NCBI GenBank assembly: GCA_031429355.1
Contig: JANOZM010000020.1
Coordinates: 1-64,000 of the forward strand
Reading direction: 5' to 3'
Length of the DNA: 64,000 nt
Source: JANOZM01 sp031429355
Lineage (GTDB): Bacteria; Pseudomonadota; Gammaproteobacteria; Burkholderiales; Burkholderiaceae_E
The notes beneath the pieces are model-generated. The model did no database searches. It had not been told where the DNA came from and was given only the letters and a program-made list of their open reading frames with translations. The first letter of the stretch is position 1. The number at the start of each line of letters is the position of its first letter. The translations under genes and the position numbers were made by a program. Positions 18,656 to 27,424 of the stretch are shown here, in pieces.

Positions 18656-19666
18656 ATGACAATTAAAGTTGCTATTAACGGCTACGGCCGTATTGGTCGT
18701 AATATCTTGCGCGCCCACTACGAGGGCGGTAAAAAACACGATATTCAAATCGTGGCGATTAACGATTTAGGCGATGCAAAAATTAATGCGCACCTAACCC
18801 AATACGATACTGCGCACGGTAAATTTCCTGGCACCGTTTCTGTAGATGGCGACAGTATTATTGTTAACGGCGATCGCATTAAAGTCATTGCAGAACGCAA
18901 CCCCGCCAACATTAAATGGGGCGAAATGGGCGTTGATGTTGTACTCGAATGTACTGGCTTTTTTACAACCAAAGCCGATGCGGGCAAGCACCTAGCTGGT
19001 GGCGCAAAGAAAGTAATTATCTCTGCCCCAGGTGGCAAAGATGTTGATGCAACTATTGTGTACGGCGTAAACCACCAAGTTTTAAAAGCCGAGCACACCG
19101 TAATTTCAAATGCCTCATGCACTACCAATTGCTTAGCACCCTTAGTAAAACCGCTAAACGACACCATTGGCGTCGAGACCGGTTTAATGACCACTATTCA
19201 TGCTTACACCAATGACCAGCGTTTAACCGACGTGTATCACGAAGATATTCGCCGCGCCCGTAGCGCCACCATGAGCATGATCCCCGCAAAAACCGGAGCT
19301 GCGGCTGCTGTTGGTTTAGTGTTGCCTGAACTAAATGGTAAGTTAGATGGATACGCAATGCGCGTGCCAACCATCAACGTATCGATTGTTGATTTAAGCT
19401 TTATTGCCAAGCGCGATACCAGCGTGGACGAAATTAATTCGATCTTGCGCGCTGCTGCTGATGGCCCATTAAAAGGTATCTTAGATTACGTCGATGCGCC
19501 TTTAGTTTCAGTCGACTTTAACCACAACCCAGCATCAAGCAACTACGACTCAAGCTTAACTAAAGTGTCGGGTCGTTTGGTTAAAGTTTCCAGCTGGTAC
19601 GACAACGAGTGGGGCTTCTCGAACCGCATGTTAGACACCACCGTTGCTTTAATGAGCGCCAAGTAA
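18656..19666 (+). CDS. gap: Glyceraldehyde-3-phosphate dehydrogenase, type I
   Basis: Oxidises glyceraldehyde-3-phosphate to 1,3-bisphosphoglycerate with NAD. The start is the ATG at 18656, because TGGAG at 18644-18648 is correctly spaced and MTIKVAINGYGRIGRN is the family N-terminus; a longer in-frame reading from 18608 is not used. 336 residues. Rossmann motif GYGRIGR; catalytic Cys155 in SNASCTTNCLAP. It lies 69 bp after tkt, and its stop TAA overlaps the pgk ATG, so gap and pgk are translationally coupled. Confidence 0.97.
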   Translation: MTIKVAINGYGRIGRNILRAHYEGGKKHDIQIVAINDLGDAKINAHLTQYDTAHGKFPGTVSVDGDSIIVNGDRIKVIAERNPANIKWGEMGVDVVLECTGFFTTKADAGKHLAGGAKKVIISAPGGKDVDATIVYGVNHQVLKAEHTVISNASCTTNCLAPLVKPLNDTIGVETGLMTTIHAYTNDQRLTDVYHEDIRRARSATMSMIPAKTGAAAAVGLVLPELNGKLDGYAMRVPTINVSIVDLSFIAKRDTSVDEINSILRAAADGPLKGILDYVDAPLVSVDFNHNPASSNYDSSLTKVSGRLVKVSSWYDNEWGFSNRMLDTTVALMSAK

Positions 19667-20850
19667 TGCTGTTTAAACGTATGAGTGAACAGAACCTCGC
19701 CAACCAGCGGGTTCTAATTCGCGCCGACTTAAACGTGCCGCAAGACGATGCGGGCAATGTTACCGAAGACACGCGTATTCGTGCGTCACTGCCTGCTATC
19801 GAGCTGGCCTTAAAAGCGGGCGCGCGCGTGATGGTTACCAGTCATTTAGGTCGCCCCGTTGAAGGTGAATTTAAGCCCGAAGATTCGCTAGCGCCCGTAG
19901 TAAAGCGCATGAGCGAATTAATGGGCGGACGCACAATTCGCCTAATACCTAATTGGGTCGCTGGTGGCTTCGAAGTAGCGCCTGGCGAATTAGTTGTGCT
20001 CGAAAATTGCCGCGTGAACAAAGGCGAGAAAAAAAACTCGCCCGAGTTAGCGCAAGCGATTGCGAAGTTATGCGATGTTTATGTTAACGACGCTTTTGGT
20101 ACATCCCATCGCGCCGAAGCCACAACGCACGGCGTTGCCCAGTACGCACCAATTGCTTGTGCGGGGCCGTTATTAGCCGCTGAATTAGATGCACTTGGCA
20201 AAGCCCTAGGCGCACCAAAACGCCCGCTAGTAGCCATTGTTGCGGGCTCTAAAGTATCCACTAAGCTAACGATTTTAAAAGCCTTAGCCAGTAAGGTCGA
20301 TCAACTAATAGTAGGCGGCGGCATTGCTAACACTTTTATGCTGGCGGCGGGTTTGCCCATTGGTAAATCGTTGGCCGAAGCGGACTTAGTGGGTGATGCA
20401 AAAGCCATTATCGACATGATGAAAGCGCGCGGAGCCGCGGTTCCTATTCCTACCGATGTTGTGGTTGCTAAAGAGTTCTCAGCAACTGCAGCGGCACGTT
20501 CGATTGATGCCAGTGAAGTTGCTGCCGACGATCTTATTTTAGATATTGGTCCAAAGACATCACAGCAATTAGCGCAAGTCATTAAAGCGGCTGGCACTAT
20601 CGTGTGGAACGGTCCTGTTGGTGTATTCGAGTTTGATGCATTTGCCAACGGCACCAAAGTATTGGCCCACGCGGTGGCCGATTCCGAAGGGTTCTCGATT
20701 GCCGGCGGCGGCGATACTTTAGCGGCTATTGCAAAGTTTGGCATTACCGATCAAGTCGACTACATTTCGACTGGTGGTGGCGCGTTCCTAGAGTTCTTAG
20801 AAGGCAAAACATTACCGGCGGTACAAGCTTTACTGGACAGAGCCAAATAG
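19666..20850 (+). CDS. pgk: Phosphoglycerate kinase
   Basis: Transfers phosphate from 1,3-bisphosphoglycerate to ADP. The start is the ATG at 19666 that overlaps the gap stop (TAATG), giving MLFKRMSEQNLANQR and then the RADLNVP motif; residue 6 (19681) is an alternative start. 394 residues. Substrate motifs TSHLGRP and HRAEATTHG, the hinge NGPVGVFE and the C-terminal GGGDTLAAIAKFG are all seen. Third gene of the glycolytic block. Confidence 0.97.
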   Translation: MLFKRMSEQNLANQRVLIRADLNVPQDDAGNVTEDTRIRASLPAIELALKAGARVMVTSHLGRPVEGEFKPEDSLAPVVKRMSELMGGRTIRLIPNWVAGGFEVAPGELVVLENCRVNKGEKKNSPELAQAIAKLCDVYVNDAFGTSHRAEATTHGVAQYAPIACAGPLLAAELDALGKALGAPKRPLVAIVAGSKVSTKLTILKALASKVDQLIVGGGIANTFMLAAGLPIGKSLAEADLVGDAKAIIDMMKARGAAVPIPTDVVVAKEFSATAAARSIDASEVAADDLILDIGPKTSQQLAQVIKAAGTIVWNGPVGVFEFDAFANGTKVLAHAVADSEGFSIAGGGDTLAAIAKFGITDQVDYISTGGGAFLEFLEGKTLPAVQALLDRAK

Positions 20851-20970
20851 GCCAAATCCCTCGAACCTTTGCTTTTGGTTGATGTCAATTTAATTTCAAT
20901 TCAAGGGCAAAGTTTCGAAAAGCGCGCGAAATGCGTTAATCTCAAGGTCTGTTCGATGAAAGAGATTTAA

Positions 20971-22392
20971 ATGCCCCGCGCTACCAAAATTGTTGCCACC
21001 CTTGGCCCGGCCTCTACCCAGCCCGGCGTTCTCGAAAAATTACTAGTTTCTGGCGTTAACGTCGTACGGGTAAATTTCTCGCACGGTAGTGCGCAAGAAC
21101 ACCAAGATACCGTCGCCCAAGTGCGCGAAATTTCGGCACGATTGGGGTTAGACGTTGGCGTATTAGCCGATCTACAAGGCCCAAAAATTCGCGTCGGTAA
21201 ATTTGTTGACGGCAAAATAGAACTCGCCACTGGCGATAAATTTACGTTCGACATTAATTGCGAAATTGGCGACCAACATAAAGTTGGTCTCGATTACAAA
21301 GAACTTATCAACGACGTTCGCAATGGCGACACTTTGTTGTTAAACGACGGCCGCATGGTAATGAAAGTCGAAAAAGTGGGCACCACCACAATCGACTGCA
21401 TCGTGACCCAAGGCGGAACACTTTCAAACCGCAAAGGTATTAACCGTCAAGGTGGTGGCCTAAGCGCGCCAGCGTTAACTGCCAAAGACATGGACGACAT
21501 TAAAACGGCCGTTAAATTCGAGTCCGATTTTATTGCTGTGTCCTTTCCAAAAAACGCGGGCGATATGTACATGGCGCGCGAACTAATGCGCGCCAGCGGC
21601 GGCAAAGCGTTAATGATTGCCAAAATCGAGCGCTACGAAGCCATTGGCAATTTAGAAGAAATATTAAAAGCCTCCGACGGCATTATGGTAGCCCGTGGCG
21701 ACCTCGCTGTCGAAGTGGGCGACGCAGCTGTACCGGCCTTACAAAAACGCATGATTCGCATGGGCAAAGAATTCAATAAGCTGACCATCACTGCGACGCA
21801 AATGATGGAATCAATGATCGAATCGCCCGTGCCCACACGCGCCGAAGTATCGGACGTCGCCAATGCGGTATTGGACGGAACCGATGCAGTTATGTTGTCT
21901 GCCGAAACTGCAGCAGGCAAATACCCAGTAGAGACGGTACTAGCAATGGCCCGCATTTGCGATGAAGCCGACCGCCATCAAATTACTTCGCTCGATCAAG
22001 AATTTTTAAACCGCACTTTTACACGCATCGATCAATCGATTGCGCTAAGTGCCTTGTTCGCGGCGCATCACCTAAAGTGCAAAGCCATTATTGCCTTAAC
22101 CCAATCGGGCTCGACCGCATTATGGATGTCACGGCTTGATGCTGGGGTACCCATTTACGCGCTAACCCCCGAAGAAGGCAGCCGCCGCCGCATGAGCTTG
22201 TACCGCGAAGTACACCCCTTGATATTCCATTACCGCTCCGAAGAACGCGAAGGCGTTTTGGCCGAAGCCGAATTAAAGTTGGTGCAGTCTGGCCTGCTTG
22301 AAAAAGGCGATCGCGTGGTGATTACAATTGGCGACCCAATTGGAAAATCGGGCGGGACTAATACAATGAAAATTGTTGAGGTTGGGGCGTAA
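20971..22392 (+). CDS. pyk: Pyruvate kinase
   Basis: Converts phosphoenolpyruvate and ADP to pyruvate and ATP. 473 residues, normal for the bacterial enzyme. N-terminal TKIVATLGPAS, the signature MIAKIERYEA (catalytic Lys) and MVARGDLAVEV, and the effector-binding C-terminal domain (about 355-473) are visible. It lies 120 bp after pgk on the same strand, so it could be part of the same transcript or have its own promoter. The PIN toxin gene converges on it 14 bp downstream. Confidence 0.96.
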   Translation: MPRATKIVATLGPASTQPGVLEKLLVSGVNVVRVNFSHGSAQEHQDTVAQVREISARLGLDVGVLADLQGPKIRVGKFVDGKIELATGDKFTFDINCEIGDQHKVGLDYKELINDVRNGDTLLLNDGRMVMKVEKVGTTTIDCIVTQGGTLSNRKGINRQGGGLSAPALTAKDMDDIKTAVKFESDFIAVSFPKNAGDMYMARELMRASGGKALMIAKIERYEAIGNLEEILKASDGIMVARGDLAVEVGDAAVPALQKRMIRMGKEFNKLTITATQMMESMIESPVPTRAEVSDVANAVLDGTDAVMLSAETAAGKYPVETVLAMARICDEADRHQITSLDQEFLNRTFTRIDQSIALSALFAAHHLKCKAIIALTQSGSTALWMSRLDAGVPIYALTPEEGSRRRMSLYREVHPLIFHYRSEEREGVLAEAELKLVQSGLLEKGDRVVITIGDPIGKSGGTNTMKIVEVGA

Positions 22393-22406
22393 CGCGGTTC
22401 GCACAA

Positions 22407-22814
22407 TTAACCGGGCGTCTCGACTAGTGGTATGTAGGCAAGTGCACGTGCGCGCTTACGTAGTTTTTGATCAAAGGTTACGAACGCAGCGCAAGATCGA
22501 GCGCTGCTAAGGTGCAAAGCATCGGCAAAATCTAGCCCGAGTTGATACCCGTTTAAGGCTGCTAAGACCGTTTCACGATTTTCTATTTGTACGTTCTCGA
22601 GGCCGCAAAGTGATTCAAAGATTCGTTGAATTTCTTTGCGTGGAAATTCGTAAAACCCCCTGAGTACCCACTCAAACTCAAGTACAACGGACGCGCTAAC
22701 AAATACCTTGCCCGACATTGTGTTAATGGCAGCAGGTTGCTGTTTTACAGACTCTGCATCGTCAGTATCATTGACAAAAAAGCGCGCTAATACATTGGTA
22801 TCGACCGCGTTCAT
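22407..22814 (-). CDS. VapC-like PIN-domain ribonuclease toxin
   Basis: A 135-residue PIN protein. The metal-binding acidic residues are in place: Asp5 (AVDTNVLARFF), Glu in VLEFEWVLRG, Asp in LDFADALHLSSA and Asp in FVTFDQKLRKRA. Such toxins cleave RNA, often tRNA, when not bound by antitoxin. Its ATG overlaps the upstream AbrB-type antitoxin gene by 4 bp (ATGA), the classic antitoxin-first arrangement. It converges with pyk. Confidence 0.88.
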   Translation of the reverse strand: MNAVDTNVLARFFVNDTDDAESVKQQPAAINTMSGKVFVSASVVLEFEWVLRGFYEFPRKEIQRIFESLCGLENVQIENRETVLAALNGYQLGLDFADALHLSSARSCAAFVTFDQKLRKRARALAYIPLVETPG

Positions 22815-23062
22815 TTGGTTCGTTTGAGTACCGAGGCAGCATCAAACTCCAGCAATCGTCGTGCCGTTCCTTTGCTCGGAGCAATAGCCATGCCCGCACA
22901 TGCAGCAATAGTTGTTACTTGGACCGGCCTTGAAACCGTTAACCTTATGCCATCGGGTTCATCAACTACCTGTAGCTGGCTACCGGCTACCAAACCCAGA
23001 CGCTTGCGTGTGCTTGAAGGAAGAACTACTTGCCCCTTGGATGAAACGGTCATGGTCGTCAT
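22811..23062 (-). CDS. AbrB/MazE-type antitoxin
   Basis: An 83-residue swapped-hairpin AbrB DNA-binding protein (MTVSSKGQVVLPSSTRKRLG). The start is taken at the ATG at 23062 because GAAAGGA lies just before it; an in-frame extension to 23125 would read through the operator palindrome and is not supported. The C-terminal tail (about 55-83) should wrap the PIN toxin encoded next. Autorepression is likely through the palindrome at 23097-23121. Confidence 0.85.
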   Translation of the reverse strand: MTTMTVSSKGQVVLPSSTRKRLGLVAGSQLQVVDEPDGIRLTVSRPVQVTTIAACAGMAIAPSKGTARRLLEFDAASVLKRTK

Positions 23063-23096
23063 TTGTTTCCTTTCGTTGACCCGTGCCAAAATTGTA

Positions 23097-23121
23097 GTTT
23101 GACTTACTTGGTAAGTCAAAC
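23097..23121. promoter_or_regulatory. Palindromic operator of the AbrB/PIN module
   Basis: Perfect inverted repeat GTTTGACTTA - CTTGG - TAAGTCAAAC, 35 bp upstream of the antitoxin ATG. Position and symmetry fit autoregulation by the antitoxin or toxin-antitoxin complex. Confidence 0.75.
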
Positions 23122-23194
23122 GCAAGTTTACCCCCGAAGAAGGTAGCTGCAGTCGTATCCGGCGTGCATCGCGAACAACATTCGTTGTTTCTCG

Positions 23195-23593
23195 TTACCA
23201 AACCAACTTAATGTTGTATTGAGAAAATGCAGTGTCTTTACTAACCAGCGATAAACCTTCGGTTTGGGCTTGCACAATAAGCAATCTGTCGAATGGGTCG
23301 GCATGATGTTTAGGTAATTGCTGGACGCGCGCTGCGTGACGAAAACCAACATCAAGTAACTTAAAGTTATTGGCAGCAGCGTGTGTTGAAACGAACTCTT
23401 CGACCGATACGGCTAGATTCAATTTCCCAAGAGCTGCTTTGATCGACATTTCCCAAACCGAAGCGATACTTAGAAAACACGTTGAGGTTTCATTAGAAAT
23501 GGCCCGCTTGGCTTTTGCGCTAAGTGATTTTGAATCTTGAATCCACCACAAAAACGCATGGGTATCTAAGAGCAAGTTATTTGTAGCCATCAA
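23195..23593 (-). CDS. PIN-domain toxin of a Phd-type module
   Basis: A 132-residue PIN protein of the subgroup that starts LLLDTHAFLWW (first Asp at position 10). Later motifs SVWEMSIKAALGKL, HHADPFDRLLIVQA and LVSKDTAFSQY carry the other acidic residues. This DTHAFLWW type is regularly paired with Phd/YefM antitoxins, as here. The toxin gene overlaps the antitoxin gene by 17 bp. It should be an RNase inhibited by its partner. Confidence 0.9.
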   Translation of the reverse strand: MMATNNLLLDTHAFLWWIQDSKSLSAKAKRAISNETSTCFLSIASVWEMSIKAALGKLNLAVSVEEFVSTHAAANNFKLLDVGFRHAARVQQLPKHHADPFDRLLIVQAQTEGLSLVSKDTAFSQYNIKLVW

Positions 23594-23801
23594 ATTCGCT
23601 TAACGGTGCATCGAAATCATCTGATATTGAGAGGATTTGTGCTTTGCCAGAACCAGGCGCGCGTTTTCCAGTAAGTATAACAATTGGAGTCAGACGCAGT
23701 AATGGTTTGTTGTCTTTGGCAATAACCACTTCTTCACCTAGCATTGCTTTTTGTACGAGTTCGGAGAGTCTAGCTTTGGCTTGGGCAATGTTAACTTGCA
23801 T
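23577..23801 (-). CDS. Phd/YefM-type antitoxin
   Basis: A 74-residue protein starting MQVNIAQAKARLSELVQKA, followed by GEEVVIAKDNKPLLRL: the standard Phd/YefM N-terminal DNA-binding fold. The rest (about 50-74) is the toxin-binding tail. It overlaps the PIN toxin gene. A palindrome at 23835-23855, 33 bp upstream, is the likely operator. It sits directly beside a second, unrelated PIN module (22407-23062). Confidence 0.9.
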   Translation of the reverse strand: MQVNIAQAKARLSELVQKAMLGEEVVIAKDNKPLLRLTPIVILTGKRAPGSGKAQILSISDDFDAPLSEFDGYK

Positions 23802-23834
23802 TTTGGCTCCAACGATTGAAATTGACGTTTATAG

Positions 23835-23855
23835 ATAGTCATTTAAAGTGACTAT
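23835..23855. promoter_or_regulatory. Palindromic operator of the Phd/PIN module
   Basis: ATAGTCA - 7 bp - TGACTAT, perfect arms, just upstream of the antitoxin start. Likely autoregulatory. The remaining gap up to fba (23856-24139) shows nothing else I can support. Confidence 0.65.
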
Positions 23856-24139
23856 AGGCTGCATCGAACTTTTCGTCAAGATAGTGTGTTGGTCCAAGAC
23901 TTACGGGTACTCCAGATTGCATTTTTGCACGTGCTGAAACAATGGCTGACGGTAGTGGGCTCGTTTGTTTAAATAGGTGCGATTTGTTCGGTCAATTCCC
24001 AATTGTGGCAACAGTCCGTCCCCAATCCGCCACATTCGTCCACAAATTTCCCCCGCTAGTTGCATTCGTCACAGCAAGCTAACCGTACCTGCCGGATAAT
24101 CGGGTATCTCAAAAATTCCACATCCCCAAAGGTTTTGCT

Positions 24140-25207
24140 ATGCCACTCGTCTCTATGCGCCAACTGCTCGATCACGCAGCAGAAAATAATTACGGTATTC
24201 CAGCGTTTAACGTTAACAACTTGGAGCAAGTGCAGGCCATTATGCAAGCCGCTTCCGAATTGGATGCGCCGGTCATCATGCAAGCCTCTGCCGGTGCGCG
24301 CAAATATGCGGGCGAATCATTTTTAAAGCATCTTATTCAAGCCGCGGTTGAAAGTTACCCGAATGTACCCGTAGTGATGCATCAAGATCATGGCCAGTCG
24401 CCCGACGTTTGTCAGGGTGCAATGAATTTAGGTTTCTCGTCGGTCATGATGGACGGCTCACTTGAGAGCGATGGCAAAACAATCGCTAGTTATGAGTACA
24501 ACATCGACGTTACCAAAAAAGTAGTTAGTATGGCGCATGCCTTGGGCGTAACAGTTGAGGGCGAATTAGGATGCTTAGGGTCCTTAGAAACTATGCAGGG
24601 CGACAAAGAAGACGGTCATGGTACCGATTCGGTTATGACCCGCGAGCAACTGTTAACTGACCCAGAGCAAGCGGCCGATTTTGTAAAATTAACCCAAGTT
24701 GATGCCTTGGCAATAGCCATTGGCACAAGCCACGGTGCCTACAAATTTTCGCGCAAACCAACGGGCGATATTTTGGCAATTTCGCGTATTAAAGAAATTA
24801 ACAAGCGCATCCCAAATACGCATTTAGTAATGCACGGTTCATCGAGTGTTCCGCAAGACTTGCTGGAAGAAATTCGTAAGTACGGCGGCCAAATGAAAGA
24901 AACCTATGGCGTGCCAGTAGAAGAAATTCAGGAAGCCATTAAGTACGGCGTGCGTAAAATTAATATCGACACCGATATTCGTTTAGCCATGACTGCAGCA
25001 ATTCGCAAGTTTTTTGTAGAGAACCCCAGCGCTTTCGATCCGCGTGATTATTTAAAGCCTGCGCGTGCTGCTGCAATGATGATTTGCAAACAGCGTTACG
25101 AGCAATTTAATTGCGCCGGTCAAGCGAGCAAAATTAAGCCAGTCGGTTTAAGCGTGATGATGCAGCGCTATGCTAAAGGCGAGCTATCGCAGATAGTTGC
25201 AGGATAA
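24140..25207 (+). CDS. fba: Class II fructose-1,6-bisphosphate aldolase
   Basis: Zn-dependent aldolase for glycolysis/gluconeogenesis and, if present, the Calvin cycle. 355 residues. The metal-binding segment VVMHQDHGQSPD (around residue 80), VEGELGCLGSLE (around 135), HGAYKF, VMHGSSSVP and the phosphate-binding NIDTDIRLAMT are present. Length and motifs fit the CbbA-type subfamily common in Betaproteobacteria. Separated from pyk by the two toxin modules, which look like insertions into an older pyk-fba neighbourhood. Confidence 0.96.
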   Translation: MPLVSMRQLLDHAAENNYGIPAFNVNNLEQVQAIMQAASELDAPVIMQASAGARKYAGESFLKHLIQAAVESYPNVPVVMHQDHGQSPDVCQGAMNLGFSSVMMDGSLESDGKTIASYEYNIDVTKKVVSMAHALGVTVEGELGCLGSLETMQGDKEDGHGTDSVMTREQLLTDPEQAADFVKLTQVDALAIAIGTSHGAYKFSRKPTGDILAISRIKEINKRIPNTHLVMHGSSSVPQDLLEEIRKYGGQMKETYGVPVEEIQEAIKYGVRKINIDTDIRLAMTAAIRKFFVENPSAFDPRDYLKPARAAAMMICKQRYEQFNCAGQASKIKPVGLSVMMQRYAKGELSQIVAG

Positions 25208-25226
25208 AACTATTTAACGAATCAAC

Positions 25227-25724
25227 ATGACCCGACCATTCGAGCTTGTTTGTGGCGTTGTCGCCGCCTTGGCTTTGTTCGCCATTATGGTGCTGACGTT
25301 TTTCGATGTGATTGGGCGCAAATTAATGTCCCAATCCATCCCCGGCTCGCTAGAACTAACTGAAATGCTGATGGTGCTGGTTATATTCGCGGCCTTACCG
25401 TTAGTGTCATTGCGGGGCGAGCATGTCACTTTCGATTCACTCGATTCCGTTTTACCAAAAACCGTTCGTTGGTTTCAATTTAAAATTGTGCATTTGCTTG
25501 CAGTGGCGGTATTTGTTGGCGTCGGTTGGTTAATGTGGAAAACCGGTATTAAGTTTTCGGACCAAGGCGATATTAGTTCTCAATTAGCGATTCCAAAAGC
25601 ACCATTTATTTATGCCATGGCTGTTTTTTTGTGGGGCTGTGCGTTGGTGCATTTGGGTCTATTGTTTAGGCCAGTTATAGACAGCAATGATACTGCCGAA
25701 GACAACGAAGTGAGTGCGCTGTGA
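25227..25724 (+). CDS. TRAP transporter small permease (DctQ type)
   Basis: A 165-residue membrane protein with four hydrophobic segments (about 10-30, 45-65, 85-110, 130-150) and the family pattern VIGRKLMSQSIPGSLELTE. In TRAP systems this subunit pairs with the large permease to import organic or amino acids with Na+. It follows fba by 19 bp and overlaps the DctM-type gene. No periplasmic DctP-type receptor gene is adjacent, so the substrate cannot be inferred. Confidence 0.88.
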   Translation: MTRPFELVCGVVAALALFAIMVLTFFDVIGRKLMSQSIPGSLELTEMLMVLVIFAALPLVSLRGEHVTFDSLDSVLPKTVRWFQFKIVHLLAVAVFVGVGWLMWKTGIKFSDQGDISSQLAIPKAPFIYAMAVFLWGCALVHLGLLFRPVIDSNDTAEDNEVSAL

Positions 25725-27013
25725 TCGAAGCGCTTATTGGTTTTGCGGGGATATTTTTTCTAGCGCTATTGCGCGTGCCTTTAGCCATCGCCATGGCCAT
25801 CATCGGCGTAATTGGTTTGGGCCTTTTACGTAGTTGGCCGGCCGCATTTGCCTCTACCGCACAGGTGGTTCAAGAAACTGGCTTTGCTTACACTCTATCG
25901 GTAATTCCCTTGTTTATTTTAATGGGAAATTTTGTAGCTCGGGCAGGGCTAGCTCACGAATTGTTTGCAGCTGCTTATGCGTTTATCGGGCATGTGCGCG
26001 GTGGCCTTGCCCATGCCACTATTTTGGCTTGTGCAGGTTTTGGTGCCATTTGTGGCTCGTCGATCGCTACTGCAGCCACCATGAGTAAAGTAGCCTATCC
26101 ATCAATGCGTAAATTAGGTTACAGCGATGGGTTATCTACTGGTGTTATTGCGGCTGGCGGCACTCTAGGTATCATGATTCCGCCATCAACCATTATGGTG
26201 ATTTACGGCATTATTACTCAAACCAATATTGGCAAACTATTTGCCGCCGGTGTGTTGCCTGGGCTTTTAACTGCCGCGCTAATGATGCTTGGCGTAATGT
26301 ATGTCGCTTGGCGCGACCCAGACCATGTGCCTAAAGGCGAGCGCAGCACCTGGCCGCAACGCTTCAAGGCGTTAGCAGGTATTTGGGGTGTGCTGCTCTT
26401 GGTACTACTAGTACTGGGCGGTATTTATGGCGGCTGGTTTACTGCAACCGAAGGCGCTGGTGTTGGTGCGGCAGGTGCATTTATTTTTGCGCTACTGCGT
26501 GGGCGGTTAACAGTAAAGTTAACCTTGGATGTTCTAGTGGAATCGGCACGTACAACCGCTATGTTGTTTGCACTGTTAATCGCAGCCACTATTTTTTCGA
26601 ACTTTGTAAATTTTACGTCGATGCCTAACGATTTAAAATCGTTAATAACCGAATCGGGTCTGTCGCCGATTATGGTGGTTGGCGCAATGATGTTGATCTA
26701 CATTATTTTAGGCACGGTGATGGAAGAGCTAACGATGGTACTTTTGACCATTCCACTGTTCTTCCCGATCGTTCAAGCCTTAGGATTCGATCTAGTTTGG
26801 TTTGGTGTACTGATTGTAATGATTGTACAAATTGGCTTAATTTCGCCACCCGTTGGTATGAATTTATTTGTATTGAATACGCTGCTACCTAATGTTGGCT
26901 TAGGTACTATTTTTAGAGGTGTTTGGCCGTTTGTAGTGGTGCAAATTATTACGTTGGTGATCTTGCTGCTGGTTCCAAAAATTTCGCTTTGGTTGCCTAG
27001 CTTTGTTGGCTAA
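25721..27013 (+). CDS. TRAP transporter large permease (DctM type)
   Basis: A 430-residue, about 12-helix protein. DctM-family features include CAGFGAICGSSIATAATM, GGTLGIMIPPSTIMVIYG and ISPPVGMNLFVLNT. The GTG start at 25721 overlaps the small-permease stop (GTGA), so the two are translationally coupled. Transport channel of a TRAP-type Na+/solute symporter; the solute-binding partner must be encoded elsewhere. Confidence 0.92.
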   Translation: MIEALIGFAGIFFLALLRVPLAIAMAIIGVIGLGLLRSWPAAFASTAQVVQETGFAYTLSVIPLFILMGNFVARAGLAHELFAAAYAFIGHVRGGLAHATILACAGFGAICGSSIATAATMSKVAYPSMRKLGYSDGLSTGVIAAGGTLGIMIPPSTIMVIYGIITQTNIGKLFAAGVLPGLLTAALMMLGVMYVAWRDPDHVPKGERSTWPQRFKALAGIWGVLLLVLLVLGGIYGGWFTATEGAGVGAAGAFIFALLRGRLTVKLTLDVLVESARTTAMLFALLIAATIFSNFVNFTSMPNDLKSLITESGLSPIMVVGAMMLIYIILGTVMEELTMVLLTIPLFFPIVQALGFDLVWFGVLIVMIVQIGLISPPVGMNLFVLNTLLPNVGLGTIFRGVWPFVVVQIITLVILLLVPKISLWLPSFVG

Positions 27014-27040
27014 GGTGTGTGGCGCGTATTGACCCAAACT

Positions 27041-27424
27041 TTACGGAGCCACGACCTCAACCTTAATACGGTCCGGGTCTTCGCAATAAACAGCGTAGTA
27101 ATTTTTCCCGCCTGCGTAAGGGTATTTTTCTTCGTACAAACTAGTAAATCCGCTAGCTTTAACCCAAGCTGCAATTTCATCTACATGGGCGCGCGAGTTT
27201 CCAGTAAATGCCAGATGATTTAAACCCACGCGCTTACGATGATAGCCCGCCGCTAGATGTTCTTTAGGTGCTGGCAAAAAGCAAAAATACGAATGCCCGT
27301 CTTTAAGGTAATTAATACCGCCCGACCACTTTTCGGCTTCGTAGCCTAATAGCTGCATAAACGGGGTCCAAAACTTAATCGATTTTTTTAGATCGCTAAC
27401 GTAAATTTCAACGTGATGCAGCAT
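27041..27424 (-). CDS. VOC (glyoxalase/bleomycin-resistance fold) family protein
   Basis: A 127-residue single-module vicinal-oxygen-chelate protein: MLHHVEIYVSDLKKSIKF at the start, GLNHLAFTGNS in the middle and YYAVYCEDPDRIKVEVV at the end give the paired beta-alpha-beta-beta-beta units with His and Glu metal ligands. Such proteins include lyases, dioxygenases and antibiotic-binding proteins, and the reaction cannot be named here. Its start overlaps the end of the sensor kinase gene by 17 bp, so it is the last gene of the two-component operon. Confidence 0.8.
   Translation of the reverse strand: MLHHVEIYVSDLKKSIKFWTPFMQLLGYEAEKWSGGINYLKDGHSYFCFLPAPKEHLAAGYHRKRVGLNHLAFTGNSRAHVDEIAAWVKASGFTSLYEEKYPYAGGKNYYAVYCEDPDRIKVEVVAP

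Noticed and set aside
19609..19665. Longer pgk reading frame starting inside gap
   Set aside because: The ATG at 19666 overlapping the gap stop gives a normal Pgk N-terminus; the extension encodes only gap sequence in another frame.
23097..23121. Palindrome considered as a terminator of the PIN module at 23195
   Set aside because: No T run on either side, and its position just upstream of an antitoxin start fits an operator.
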